A stretch of DNA of 64,000 bases. Source: a virus. The position numbers and the translations under genes were made by a program. The stretch lies in the IMG/VR virus record IMGVR_UViG_3300026488_000021, positions 18,023-82,022 of that record, one strand, 5' to 3'. This document shows, piece after piece, positions 22,140-33,014 of this stretch; the stretch's first letter is position 1; each line of letters opens with the position of its first letter. The notes beneath the pieces were generated by a model. It ran no database searches. It was not told the origin of the DNA and was given only the letters and a program-made list of their open reading frames with translations.

Positions 22140-23489
22140 TTATATATTAAATAGTTCTTTAATATCTTCCTTCTTTTTATATTGATTTTTAATTTCTTCT
22201 GCAAGTGATTTTAATTGTATAGATTTTTCTATATCAATCAAGTAATTCTTATATTTTTTTATTTCTATGTCTCACCACATTTCTTTATAAGCTTTCATTC
22301 TTTCTCTTACTTGCGAGTATAAATTCCCATCCTGGAAATCATAATATTCTGGATTCTCTGAACCTCTTAGTATTCTTCCAATAGCTTGTTTTACTTGTGC
22401 CTTAAATTTTACGAACATAAAGTAAAAAGCTGTATCTAATGGAGGATGATCAAATCAAGTTCCTACTGACTGATAAGTTGCAACCATTACTCATTTTTTT
22501 TCTGTCAATTCTTTTAATATTTCTTCTCTTTTCTTTTTACTAACTTTTCAAGTATAAGCAGCAGCAGAGATTCAAAGTTTATTTAATGCAACTGCTATTC
22601 ACTCAGCTATATCAGTTCTATCTACAAATATTATTCACATATTTCTGTCTCATCTTTTCATTACATCTTCAACTAAGAATAAGAAGTGAGCTAATCTTTC
22701 TGTATCCCAATACATTGTATCGACCAAGTCCTGCCAGTCAACAGCATTATAAGATTTACTAAACTTATAATAATAAACCTCAGGATTTTTAGGTCGTATT
22801 CAACTGTCGATATATACATTATTAAACATTTTAAATAATGCTTCTGAGGGAAAATTATTTAACTCTGGGGTTCAAGTAAATCAATATACTTTGTCATACT
22901 TATATTGACAGAAGAAATGTATTCTGTTTCTTGTGGTAAACTGCATATGTATCTCATCTATTAGTACTTGTTTGTAAATACTATCTAGTGATAACTTCTC
23001 CCAATACATATCAAAGGATCTTGAAACAATAATAAGAACCTTAGGAGGATTAGTTCTACTAAACTTATCCTTATTAAATATTTCTACTTCAATTCACAAT
23101 CATTTAAACTTCTCGTATAATCATTTTGCAATCTCTGTCTTCGGTGCAATAACTAAGGTATGTCAAGAATATACCTTAGCTATCGCAGCCATCATATAAC
23201 TTTTCCCTGACCCCACACCTGATAAAAGAAGTCAATAATTATATTTCAATAATTTCTCAACTGCTTCTTTTTGTTTAGGTCTAAGAAAATCTGGTAGTTG
23301 TATACTATCTTTAGTTTCTTTTTCTATCCCAAATGTCCTTGGTAAAATATATGTATTGCTTCATCTTTTTTTTTCAAAAAGTTTAAGCTGTTTAGGTCGC
23401 GCTTCATTAAATGGATTTTGCTCTTTAAATATTAGCTCTTTTGGTAACTCAAAACTTAAAACTTTATCTCAGATTCTGTAATATTTCAT
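22140..23489 (-). CDS. SF2 DNA/RNA helicase (DEAD/DEAH-like)
   Basis: 449 residues with ordered SF2 motifs: I GVGSGKS (91-97), II DEIH (178-181), III TGTP (205-208), V VATYQSVGTG (336-345) and VI QAIGRILRG (368-376). Compact RecA-like domains without long insertions match UvsW/RAD3-like phage helicases of the early operon. Likely acts on branched replication or recombination intermediates, given adjacent nuclease and annealing genes. Its start overlaps the nuclease gene by 34 bases. Confidence 0.92.
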
Positions 23490-24202
23490 TCCTCTACATT
23501 AAGTTTAAATAATGGACATTTCTCTTTTAATTCACAGAAATGACACATTCTATTTTGTTTAGGTTCATAATCATCAAAGTCTTGTGAGTTTTGATATTCT
23601 ATAACTACTTTTTTAATTTTCTTTAAACAGTCTTCTTTTGTAAATTCTCTTTCAAACTCCTTTAAACTTGCACTACTTTTCTTTTCGAGAACTACATATC
23701 TAAACTTAGCTTTATTAAATCAAAAGTATTCCATAGCCAAATATGAGTATACTGTTGATTGTAAACTTTCATTCCAAATATCATCTCATTCATACCAATT
23801 CTTATTATTAGATGTTTTCCAGTCTATGATTAAGAGTTCTTGACTTTGTCAAGAATCTCTTATAGCAACCAAATCTGCTGTTCAAGTAATCCATGTATTC
23901 TCTATTTTTTTTACAAATGGAATTTCTGTATAGACAAAGTTATAGACATTGTCTATTTGTTGTCTATATTGAATAACTTTATCTGCAAGCTTGTCTATTA
24001 TTTTTTTAGTTTTCAAGTCTGGATTTATTTCTTTCGAATACCAGTCTATCATCTCTTTCTTACTTTCTGGATGTCTACTTACAAAGTGAATTAAATCTCA
24101 TAAAGCACTCACTTCTATTGGTATATTTACTTCTCAATATTTAAACTTATATGGACAAGTATTATAGATAGACAAGCTTGTAGTTCTTATTTGATTAGTC
24201 AT
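23456..24202 (-). CDS. Cas4/RecB-like PD-(D/E)XK nuclease with Fe-S cysteines
   Basis: 248 residues. The nuclease core is GTAD (Asp110) and IIDWKT (Asp127, Lys129). Cys16 together with a C-terminal CxxCxxxxxC cluster (Cys220, 223, 229) reproduces the four-cysteine iron-sulfur site of Cas4/AddB-type exonucleases. Expected to resect DNA ends. No cas genes are nearby, so this is a phage recombination exonuclease rather than CRISPR adaptation. Overlaps the neighbouring helicase and methyltransferase genes. Confidence 0.9.
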
Positions 24203-24773
24203 TACAATTATTAAATTTATAAATCTCATTTCAATACACATCTCGTCCTTTAGGTTTACATCTTGCAAATACCTCTATCTTCTTTAAATTAGGATACATA
24301 ATATCTAAGTTCTCTCTAACCTTATCAGGCTTTCTACTATGTTCTCTTATAGGCTCTGCTATGATTTGATTTATCATAGGTTTAGCAGGTTTAAATCTTC
24401 ATCCATTCTTTCACTTAATTCATATTAATACTAGTTCCACATTACTAGCTGTATAATATCAGGGATTAATCCTATAACTTCAATCTTTATTTATTTTTAC
24501 CCATGTAAAAGCTACAGTTTTATAAACAAATCACCAATACTTCATAAGTTCAATAGCAAAATCAAGTCTAGGACATGTAGCCCACATAAACATTATACAG
24601 TCTTTATTTGCCAGACTACTTATAACATTCTTAAAGTTTAGTAGTTCTTCATCTCTCATAAGAGGATAGTGTTTCATAGCTCATCCTCAAAACTTTATTT
24701 TATTTTTTCTTTCTCATCAAGTTTTCCTAGAATTATACCACCAAGGTGGATCAATATAAATCAAGTCATACAT
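24195..24773 (-). CDS. MT-A70-family adenine methyltransferase
   Basis: 192 residues. The catalytic motif DPPW is at residues 8-11 after the IYI strand; a downstream VELVLIGIKG strand and HSRKPD segment match MT-A70 N6-adenine methyltransferases. No partner endonuclease is seen, so it is probably a solitary DNA modifier protecting phage DNA or marking it. The start overlaps the upstream stop (TAATG). Confidence 0.9.
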
Positions 24774-25081
24774 TATTTAATCTCTTTTACTTGTAAATAA
24801 GCTGTCTCTTTTTCTTCTAAATATTCTTCTGCTCATTCTTTAACTAATGCTTTTGTATCGATTACAATTTTAACAGCATCTGGATATTTTCTCTTTACTT
24901 CTAATTCATCTATATCTGGTTTTAATTTATAAGAAAGTCTTACTACTTTCTTTACAATAAAATTGTCGACCTTTTCTTCTTCAATTCCTTCTTGAAGAAG
25001 CTCAGCTTCAAGTTGTTTTATTTCTTCTTGAAGCTGTTTCAATTGTTGTTTTTTTTCTACTAATAATTTTAGTTTATTCAT
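24773..25081 (-). CDS. Coiled-coil protein
   Basis: 102 residues. The first 45 form a heptad-rich coiled coil (KKQQLKQLQEEIKQLEAE), followed by a small alpha/beta part. Between the Rad52-like candidate and the methyltransferase, a location often held by small recombination accessory proteins, but no function can be assigned. Confidence 0.75.
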
Positions 25082-25083
25082 AT

Positions 25084-25749
25084 CTATTTTTTATCAGATA
25101 AAGCTTTTCTCCATTCGTCTGCAATCTTCTTTAGTTCTTCTGTATTTACTTTTCATTTTTCTATTAACTGTTTTAGATTATTTTCTTTAGCCCATTGTTG
25201 TCTCACTATCTCAAACTCTTCAACTGTCTTAGGATTCTTAGTTGCAATATATTCTGCAAAGTCTGCTACATAATCTTTATCTGTATTATCAACAATTTTC
25301 TCAGCTTTCTTCTCAACTTCTTCAAATGTTTTTTCAATAGCTTCTTCCTCTTGTGGGAATTCGAAGATCTTAGCTACATATTTTAATGCATCTTTAAATG
25401 CTCTAGCCCTCAATCTTGATATCCCACCATACAATCCGTCACTAAGTAATGTTTTACTAGTAAGATTCAAAGCACCTAATCCTTCAAACACTCTTCAATC
25501 TTTTAATGTAATAACACAAGTTTGTAGCAAAGCCACAGCTGAATTAGAACTAGCCAATTTTTCGACTGGTTTAAATTCAACTCTTTCTAGGATATCTAAC
25601 TGTCTTGCTATATCTCTAATAAATTTTACATCAACATATTCTTGTCATTTAAAATCCTTCTTTAGAATATCAGTTGGTAGATATTCATTTATTGAATACT
25701 CTTTTCCTTCAATAATTACCTTAGTTGTAGTAGCTTTTTTTGTAGCCAT
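25084..25749 (-). CDS. Rad52-like annealing protein candidate
   Basis: 221 residues. Residues 75-135 show a strand TLKDGRVFEGLGALN followed by a helix SRLRARAFKDALKYVAKIF. This resembles the Rad52/Rad22/DdrA pattern in which an rxxAfkdAlkra helix follows a dG..eG.G strand pair. The C-terminus is acidic and helical. The neighbouring Cas4-like exonuclease and SF2 helicase make a single-strand-annealing recombination module plausible. Sequence similarity is only suggestive. Confidence 0.55.
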
Positions 25750-25760
25750 TATTATTTAGT

Positions 25761-26108
25761 TTAAGATTTAAAATATTTTTCATAAGCTTTTTTAGGAATT
25801 TTGTTCCCATATTTTTTCTTGTAATAATAATACATCTGATCTCAGATGTACTTAATAGCCTTGTGTTTAGGTGGTAGTTCTACTAAATTATCTTCTATAA
25901 GATAATCTTTAATATCAAGTCAAAGTTCTTCTACCATTTTTTTAATCCTCTTAAACACTTTGTCTGTAAAATACTTAACTCTTTTATCTTTAAGAACCTG
26001 ATAAGACAATCAGTACTTTCAATAAACCTCACCTAATGTCTTACCAAGTTCAATTACTTTCTTTTTTACATCTTTTGTAAGTGTATCTGTATCAACCTTT
26101 GTAAGCAT
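25761..26108 (-). CDS. Hypothetical basic protein
   Basis: 115 residues, Lys-rich (about 20 percent Lys), helical, ending in KKAYEKYFKS. Two TGA glycines flank YGKYG near residue 30. Possible nucleic-acid binding from composition only. Confidence 0.75.
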
Positions 26109-26130
26109 TCTTATTCTTATTATTTACAAT

Positions 26131-26334
26131 TTAAATAGTATCATTTATTAAATCTTTTATAATTATTTTTAACCAGGTTATATCTTCTCTTAAACAATCA
26201 TCATATTCTAGTTCATTCAATTTTAATATATCTAGAACATTTACTTCTTTACTATTCAAAAGACTTAATAATTTTTCTGGACAGTTAAATTTGTCTTTAT
26301 CCCGCTCTATAATTTGCTCTACATTAACCCTCAT
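26131..26334 (-). CDS. Hypothetical small acidic protein
   Basis: 67 residues, acidic and Leu-rich, with Cys18 and Cys48. Needs no TGA codon. No family recognised. In the operon series of small genes. Confidence 0.7.
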   Translation of the reverse strand: MRVNVEQIIERDKDKFNCPEKLLSLLNSKEVNVLDILKLNELEYDDCLREDITWLKIIIKDLINDTI

Positions 26335-26340
26335 TTTAAT

Positions 26341-26538
26341 TTAGTTATTAGATAAAAAAGTTTCCCAACTCTTTCATAAAAACTCTTTTCTCTTTTTGAG
26401 ATATATTTCATAATCTTTTTTATTACTAACCTCATACATTACAACATCATTCGCAAAGATGTTATAATATCTGTTCCAATCTCATCTAACTTTTATCATT
26501 TTTGCATCTACTTCTACTAAGTGTTGATAGTTTATCAT
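26341..26538 (-). CDS. Hypothetical small protein
   Basis: 65 residues, alpha/beta appearance with aromatic residues (WNRYYNIF). Its start overlaps the stop of the upstream small gene. No family recognised. Confidence 0.7.
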
Positions 26539-26693
26539 CTCGATTTTACTTTATAATATAAATATTTTCACATATAAATAAAGGATTTTACAGCTGAACT
26601 AAACAATGTTTTTAAAGCTGTAAAGAACTTGTCTTGCTCTTGTATCCATTTTTTTTGATAATCTTTTCTTAAAGTGTAATCTATAAATGTCAT
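26532..26693 (-). CDS. Hypothetical small basic protein
   Basis: 53 residues, basic and aromatic. The second half (FSSAVKSFIYMGKYLYYKV) is an amphipathic helix that could contact membrane. Overlaps the next gene by 7 bases, which supports it as real. Confidence 0.65.
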
Positions 26694-26711
26694 TTTAATA
26701 ATTATTAGGAA

Positions 26712-26963
26712 TTAAATTCTTTCAATCTCAATACTTACCTTTGGTATTTCATCCTTCTCAATTGGAAGTTCCTTTTCTATGAACTGATAAATTTTCTCGT
26801 TCAAATCATCTATGAACTGGTCTCTTATTTCTCTTAGTGTATAAGTGTTGTCATCAGGTCATTTATATACACCATCAGGCAACATATCATCATCAGTATA
26901 CTGACTTTGGAACCAATCCCAGTATTCATATAAGGCTTTTTGTAATCTTAATTCTGGTGTCAT
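26712..26963 (-). CDS. Hypothetical protein
   Basis: 83 residues, acidic, with WDWFQSQ and a long amphipathic helix. One TGA glycine. No family recognised. Confidence 0.75.
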
Positions 26964-26965
26964 TT

Positions 26966-27145
26966 TTATTTTATAAAGAAATAAATAAAAGGTCAAACCA
27001 ACATACAAATAAGTCAAACTACACTTATTAATTGTCCTTGCTTAAATATCATATCGTCCTCATATCATATCCCAATTTTCATCAATAAATCTCCAATAAA
27101 TACACAGATTAGAAATCCAATTTCCATTAATATTATTTGTAGCAT
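26966..27145 (-). CDS. Small membrane protein, two helices
   Basis: 59 residues with two hydrophobic segments (residues 3-24 and 41-58) separated by a short acidic loop. Typical size of phage-encoded inner-membrane small proteins. Function unknown. Confidence 0.7.
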
Positions 27146-27147
27146 TT

Positions 27148-27336
27148 TTATTTAGTTATAGAATAAATACTTCTAAGTAGGAACCAATATTCCTTTTCTC
27201 AGTATAAACTTATGTATTCTTGTTTTAATTTTTCGTCTTCAGGATTTTGTTGTATTCTTTCTTTTAAATCTAACCTAGCTACGAATCTAGCTAGGTCCTC
27301 TGACAAACCTAATTCTTTTGCTCTTTCATATGTCAT
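27148..27336 (-). CDS. Hypothetical small protein
   Basis: 62 residues, helical and charged, one TGA glycine. Ends 3 bases before the start of the membrane protein gene. No family recognised. Confidence 0.7.
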
Positions 27337-27384
27337 TTTAATTACTTTGAAAATCTAAAAGTATCTATATATCTTATTTTAACT

Positions 27385-27843
27385 TTAATCAGAAACCAGT
27401 TTTATGTAGCATCCTGTGTGTGTATCATTATTTATATGTAAAATATAATTTCATTTACTCTCTAATATTTTCTTTACATCTTCTTTTTTTAATTTCCTTA
27501 CTTCTTTAAGTAAAAAAGGTTCAAGCTCTCTAAGTTCTCATTTATATTTTATTTTAACTTTTTTAGAGAACTCCTTTCATAGAATATATGAGTTATACAA
27601 TTTTTTTAGTAACTCACATATAAAATTATAATTATATTCATAGTAAATGTAATTTATTCTTATTTTCTTAATTTTAGTATTAGGATTAAGTAGTCTAGAT
27701 ATAGTATGTAAATCTCAATCTTCGTTAATTAAATAAAAATCCGTTAGAGCAATTATACTATAATCCTTGTCATCTATAAGTAATGCCTGATCAAAGAAAC
27801 ATCAAAATTCATTAAATGCAGTTATATATTTTCCTATATCCAT
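27385..27843 (-). CDS. Hypothetical protein
   Basis: 152 residues, mixed alpha/beta with many Tyr and Lys, Cys15, Cys81 and Cys145. The start overlaps the upstream gene by 10 bases. No family recognised. Confidence 0.75.
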
Positions 27844-28478
27844 TTTTCAAATTTATTATGTTGTAAAAGTACTTTTATCTCTTCTCATGTTAAATATTTC
27901 TTTATTTTCTTTTCTAATTTATTTTTTAATTTTTTAAAGATATTTATTTTCATATCTAAAAAAGAAATCTCAGTAACACTAGATATTATTTGAGAAGTTC
28001 ATTCAAAGTCAACACCACTTAACCCTACACTTAAATCTAAAATAAATAATCTTTTTGTGTTTATTCTATCCAATTCTTGTATTAATTCATCATATTTATG
28101 TCTATATGTATCAACGTATGCTAAGAATATTTTAGCATATGTTTCTATTTCTCCTATATCTCGATCAACTTCATAAGTGGGTATATTTAATTTATATTCA
28201 GTTTCTTTAGGACTAACTAGCTTTAAACATCATTTATTTAAAGATAATCAACTACTTGAATAGTATCAATTATCCTCTTTAATTTTGTATGTTACAAAGT
28301 TTTCTTTTCTAAATAAAATATGTTTTTTACTACATATTCCTTGATAAGAATATCAATATTTTGTAAGTTCATAATCTATATAATCATTATATTTATCTAA
28401 TAGTTTAATTACGTCTGGAATTATATCCGTTTTTTTAATATAATAGTCTAATTTAAATATTAACTTCATATTACTCAT
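27834..28478 (-). CDS. Hypothetical protein
   Basis: 214 residues. The N-terminal half is alpha/beta (KLVSPKETEYKLNI) and the C-terminal 50 residues are a Lys-rich helix (FKKLKNKLEKKIKKYLTG). No catalytic motif recognised. Belongs to the run of early unknowns. Confidence 0.75.
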
Positions 28479-28481
28479 TTT

Positions 28482-29105
28482 TTATTCTTTTAAATCAAAT
28501 AAAATTCCCCAATCTTTTTTACATTCTACCAAACATCTCTCTGCATCTGACTTATACATAAACATTATTCCATCAATAGTCATAGCTGTTTCTAGGATGA
28601 TCTCTAATTCATTAGTATCCTTATAATAGGCTACCCTATATCATCAATGATAAGTTCAATCTTCATCCCTATTAAGTCATAATAGAGCTTTATTCTTCCA
28701 AATCCATCTTTTAATTCTTGCTAATGCTTTCCTTTTTCTTAATTCTTTTTCTGCTTCCTCTTCTGTTAAAAAAACATTTCACATTTCTAATCTTCTTTCG
28801 AATCCGCTTCATAACAATCAATCAACATCAATTATCTCTCATCTATCATTAATATAAAAGTATGCCCCACGATTTTTTAATTCATAGATACTTTTGGGTG
28901 TCTCCTCCACCTCTTCTAACCATCAATTATATTCTAGTTCTGTAATCATCCTTTCTAATATTCATAATAAATGCTCATCAACAGTTTGAAAGGATGGAGT
29001 TGTGTTATCACTACATTCCTCAAAATATACATCTCAATCTTCATATACTATTATGTCTCAAGCTTTTGCTCCAGGCAAGTCCTTTAATAATTTAAATTTT
29101 TTCAT
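28482..29105 (-). CDS. Hypothetical protein
   Basis: 207 residues, acidic. The N-terminal KLLKDLPGAKAGDIIVYEDG is a small beta module often seen at the start of phage YopX-like or DUF-type proteins. The centre is a Glu/Arg/Lys helix ending in RIKRWIWKN, the C-terminus beta-like. No family assignment. Confidence 0.75.
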
Positions 29106-29145
29106 TTGTTTATTTAATTAAGTTATAAAATTATTATTTTCTTAT

Positions 29146-29472
29146 CTAGGATTTCATATTAAATGGTCAAGTAATAATTATTTTTTCATCATCAAAGATT
29201 AATACTTCTCATTTTATGTATTCTGTTGGATTAAATTCATCGTCTAATCGTTGTCAAGTAGATGGTTGTTTATATAGTGTTAACAAGAATTGTCAATCAA
29301 TATTATATACTTTATATCTTTCAAGGTTAGCATCTTCTAGCAATGCATCGAAGACTCCTTGTGATATAAATTCATTATCCATTTTTTTTAACTGTTTAAT
29401 AATGTATACTTTCTTTATTAAGTCAAATTTAAAATAGTCAAGTAATTCAAGTAATGTTCCTTTGTGTAACAT
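29146..29472 (-). CDS. Hypothetical protein
   Basis: 108 residues. Helical N-terminus, then beta strands with STGQRLDDEFNP and a final ITGPFNMKS. Uses several TGA glycines. Lies just downstream of the lysozyme-like gene. No family recognised. Confidence 0.75.
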
Positions 29473-29476
29473 TAGT

Positions 29477-30046
29477 TTATTTTGTTAAAAAATTAAACAC
29501 ATAATTGAAGTGTCTCCATCAGTTCGGACAATGATATCTATACATTCCCGAACTAGCTTCTTCAGTACAATATCTACTCAAAGATGGTCTTCAGTTTAAG
29601 CTGTAGAAAAATCTAGCTCAACCTTTCCATCTCCAGGTATACCAGTATTTGGTATACCTTGACAACCAATCGTCTAGATTTTCTGATAGGTTTTTGAAAC
29701 CGTATACTTTAACTCACATACATTGACCTTTCCAACAGTGCTTGAATCCTCAACTTTCAGCCATAGCTATTCAAGCAGTAACTATAATACAATTTTCTAC
29801 ACTTCAAGTTATTATCCACTTCTTGCATTTATTGATAACGAGTGAAGATTCATAATCACTAAATCAAAGCTGCCTCATTCAGTTGTATAATTCAACTGCT
29901 CTTTCTCACCAGCAGTATCACCATACAACTTTTTTACATCCAAGCGGTTCGTAGTTGTATGCTTTAGTTTGAACCGCTCAGATAATGATTAATACAATTC
30001 CGCTAGCTACTAGTAGTGTAGCTAGCCAGGTTAGGTTCTTACTCAT
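29477..30046 (-). CDS. Membrane-anchored lysozyme-like protein (SLT/goose type)
   Basis: 189 residues. One N-terminal membrane helix (residues 6-24) is followed by a domain with many cysteines. Residues 90-100 (TAGIAMAESGG) carry the helix-Glu-Ser motif of lytic transglycosylases/goose lysozymes, with Glu97 as candidate catalytic residue, and residues 104-115 (CWKGQCMGVKVYGF) fit the following loop. Expected to cut peptidoglycan from the periplasmic side. Unusually, it lies in the early leftward operon, not beside the holin, so it may serve wall remodelling or superinfection control. The enzyme call is by motif only. Confidence 0.7.
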
Positions 30047-30064
30047 GTTGTTTTTGTTTATTTT

Positions 30065-30580
30065 TTAAAAGCTTAAAGATATTATTCATTTTTCTATTTT
30101 TTGTTTTGCTTCTTCAATTTTTTTTATAGAGTATCATTCATCTTGCAATTTCTTTACAATACAATCCCAATCTCCTCAACATTCTTTCTCTGCTGTAAGA
30201 TACTCTGCTAGACTTACCTGATAATAATCATCCTTTTTTAAATATATAGTTAAAAAGATAAATAACAAATCACTTCAATAATTTATTCTTATTTCTTTAT
30301 TATTCCAACTACACTTAGATAAAGCTAACTTCATGTTGTTTTCCACGTCATTGTTAGCTCTCATAGCTAATTTTTTAATACAATTCTTTTTATTTAAACC
30401 TTGTAAATCTTTAGTATACCATAACATTGTTGCGTGATACATATCAACTAATAGATATTCCTTGTATTCTTTTTTAGGAATATATTTTCAGTCCATAACT
30501 ATCTTTATTCATTTTTTATTTACATAATCTGTAATATAATCTAGAATTATTTCTGCAGCTTTTTCGTTTATATTATACAT
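30065..30580 (-). CDS. Hypothetical protein
   Basis: 171 residues, helical, with five cysteines including CGGDWDC near residue 138. The C-terminal segment (CIVKKLQDEGYSIKKIEEA) looks like a UBA/HTH-like small helical unit. No family recognised. Confidence 0.75.
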
Positions 30581-30597
30581 TTTTTTTATTTTTAATT

Positions 30598-30981
30598 TTA
30601 AAATTCTTCTATTAACTTAAACAAATCTATTAACTTTATCCTTCATGTTTTTGTTTCTATATAAACCCTTAATCAAGGGTATCTGTGCACATCCTCACTA
30701 TATTCTCAATCTAGTTTATCCATCAGTGCTACAAATCTATCTTCCATCTTAAAGACATCTGTACTTGAATATACATCATCTGAGAAAATAAAGCTTCAGT
30801 CTGCTTCAATTATCATTTCTCTTTTACCAGTATCATAACGTTTTAGTTTTACTTCGTATTCTACTTCCTTTTGTAACTCTTCCTTAGTGTATTTTTTTGT
30901 AAATAGTCAAGGAATAATATAACTTTCTCAATCTTTACTTTTTTGAGGAATTATAGATTTATCTACAAATGCTAAAGTCAT
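30598..30981 (-). CDS. Hypothetical protein
   Basis: 127 residues, acidic alpha/beta protein with five TGA glycines. A central strand-helix (REMIIEADGSFIFSDDVY) and a C-terminal basic helix. No family recognised. Confidence 0.75.
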
Positions 30982-30987
30982 ATTTAT

Positions 30988-31140
30988 TTATTTAGAATGT
31001 AAAATATTTTTAATAGCTATCTTAAGATAGCTTATCTCACAAGTAGCAGGGGTCATATCGTATACTCTTTTTAAATATTTTACTACTTGTGGCAGGATAC
31101 CTTTTTCTTTACAAAAGGTATATAATTCTTGTTTAGTCAT
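30988..31140 (-). CDS. Hypothetical small protein
   Basis: 50 residues, helical, with Cys10 and Cys34. Has no TGA codon and no glycine besides one GGT. Very short, but spacing to both neighbours (6 and 19 bases) fits the operon. Confidence 0.6.
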   Translation of the reverse strand: MTKQELYTFCKEKGILPQVVKYLKRVYDMTPATCEISYLKIAIKNILHSK

Positions 31141-31159
31141 CTGTCTAGTAAATTAAAAA

Positions 31160-31330
31160 TTAAAAAGATTTTCTAGTTTTAACCAACTGTTGAAGGATAT
31201 CTCTTAAAACATGTTCTTCAACGGTTGTTATAGTCCATCACTTTTCTTTTAGTTTTTCTTGTAGTTTTGTTATTAAGTTTAAATCTTGAGCTGTTTTTAA
31301 CATTTCATTATAGTTTTTATTTTCTAACAT
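31160..31330 (-). CDS. Hypothetical small protein
   Basis: 56 residues, amphipathic helices, one TGA glycine in KEKGWTITTVEEH. No family recognised. Follows operon spacing. Confidence 0.65.
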
Positions 31331-31340
31331 TTTTTTCTTT

Positions 31341-31610
31341 TTAATAAGTAAAAATATCTTCAGGTCGTTTATATTCTCAATCAGGTTCTGCTCATTCTAC
31401 TAAATCTATATAATCGTCTTCATCTTTAAATTTTACTTTAAGTATACCCCGTTTAATAAATGCATCTTCTATATCGTCTATAGTTTTTCAGTATTCTTCT
31501 AATTTCTCAAGTATTCTTTCTCAATCAAAATCTACATAACATTTATATTCAGCTGATATACCTTCAGCTTTGCTTGATTGTATTTCTTTCAACATTTCTT
31601 TTATATTCAT
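31341..31610 (-). CDS. Hypothetical acidic protein
   Basis: 89 residues, strongly acidic (about one quarter Asp/Glu), four TGA glycines. Small acidic early proteins of this kind are often phage inhibitors of host proteins; this is only a possibility. Confidence 0.7.
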
Positions 31611-31615
31611 TTTTT

Positions 31616-32152
31616 TTATTTAATTAAATTATAAAATTCTTTAAAACAATTATATTTTCTACTAAATTTCACTTCTTCACAACCTATGATTTCCAATAAT
31701 CTTTTACAGTTTTCGATGTTTCTTCATTGATTAAGAAGCTCAAATTTAAACTCATCTATTAACTTAACACATCAATTTTTAGCTTCATACACGTCAATTT
31801 GATAAACTCAACAATTCACAATTCTATCTAATAACTCAACATCTCTACTTTCAAACTTATCAAATACAAGTACTACTCCTAGATGATATTCTACATCATA
31901 TGTTTTATTGTTTTTACTTTTAACTCACCATCATTTTTTATCCGAATAAGTGATGGTTATTTCATCGTCTTCAAGTTTTATTTTCTTTTTATTTGTTATA
32001 ATTGCTATGTCTTCTAATTCAGGACTTATTGGTTTGTCTTCCGACCAAATAGCAACAAGTCCAGCTTCTTTCAACTCTTTTTTAAATCCTTCTGACTGGT
32101 TTTTAAGTAAAAAAAACTTTTGATTTATTTTTTTATAAGTAATTATTTTCAT
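31616..32152 (-). CDS. Hypothetical protein
   Basis: 178 residues. The first 73 residues precede a TGA codon; the full frame continues through a beta-rich middle and a Cys-containing helical C-terminus (CKRLLEIIGCEEVKFSRK). No family recognised. Confidence 0.8.
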
Positions 32153-32166
32153 TTTTATTTTTAAAT

Positions 32167-32379
32167 TTAAGAATTAAAAACACCAGCACTTGCTGTATCT
32201 AGTAGTAGCTGGTCTTCAAGGATTTTTAGCAGGTCTTGTCTTAGACCTGCTTTTTTTGCTACTTTAACGGCTTCTTTTAACTCTTCTACTGTTCAATACA
32301 AACAAATGTTTTCTATTGCTTGGTTCACCAACCAAGCATCTTTACTTGTAAGATTTTCAATTTGCTTCTTAATATTCAT
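32167..32379 (-). CDS. Hypothetical small protein
   Basis: 70 residues, helical repeats (ELKEAVKVAKKAGL, then DLLKILEDQLLL). Looks like two antiparallel helix pairs. One TGA glycine. No family recognised. Confidence 0.7.
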
Positions 32380-32409
32380 TTTTTTATTTTAAGAAATAAA
32401 TATTATAGT

Positions 32410-32778
32410 TTATAAACTAAATTTATAGTTTAAATTATGAAGTTCTTTATCAGCATATTCATCAATTACATTATATATACCATCCTCTATTGCCCATCTC
32501 GGAGTTCACCCAGTAAATTTTATATCTACATAAGGAACTGTATACTCCTTATCTTCATCTTCGTTTTCTACTTTTTCTGCTATATAACTAATAAGTTTAT
32601 TCAATGTTTTAGTATAATCAATTTTTCAATCTATTGTGTATCCTTTTAGATTTACCTTTTCTTCTTCATTAATCTGTTCTATGATTTCTTCTAATACATT
32701 CTCTCTTGCAATCTGAAATATTCTTTCTAAAACATCCATCCTTAAATCATTAAGATAGATATATACACTTTTTATCAT
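32410..32778 (-). CDS. Hypothetical protein
   Basis: 122 residues, acidic, N-terminal strand-helix and a conserved-looking TGGTPRWAIEDG segment near residue 90. Two TGA glycines. No family recognised. Confidence 0.75.
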
Positions 32779-32810
32779 TACTTTTTTTAATTAAGAAATA
32801 AAAACTGGTA

Positions 32811-32939
32811 CTATCTATTTATATAGTACCAAAAGCCGTGCTTCTTGCAATAAGTCAGAAGCCGGCTCCTTCACTCTTTATCTAAGCCATATTTTAATAG
32901 GGCTTTAATAAGCCTCTTAATCCTTCTAAGTTGTTTCAT
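32811..32939 (-). CDS. Small basic protein
   Basis: 42 residues, very basic (RRIKRLIKALLKYG, KEGRSRLLTYCKKHG). Could bind nucleic acid or be a terminal RNA-binding peptide. Very short; supported by operon spacing and a TGA glycine in a sensible place. The end of the frame lies in a GGTACTAT/ATAGTACC hairpin. Confidence 0.5.
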
Positions 32940-33014
32940 TTTTTTTATTTATAAAATATAAAAAACCTGGAATCTCTAAATTAAAGAAATTAATCTACGT
33001 AGAACTTAGCTTCT

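Noticed and set aside
23456-24202. CRISPR adaptation gene cas4
   Set aside because: No other cas gene or repeat array in the window; the context is phage recombination.
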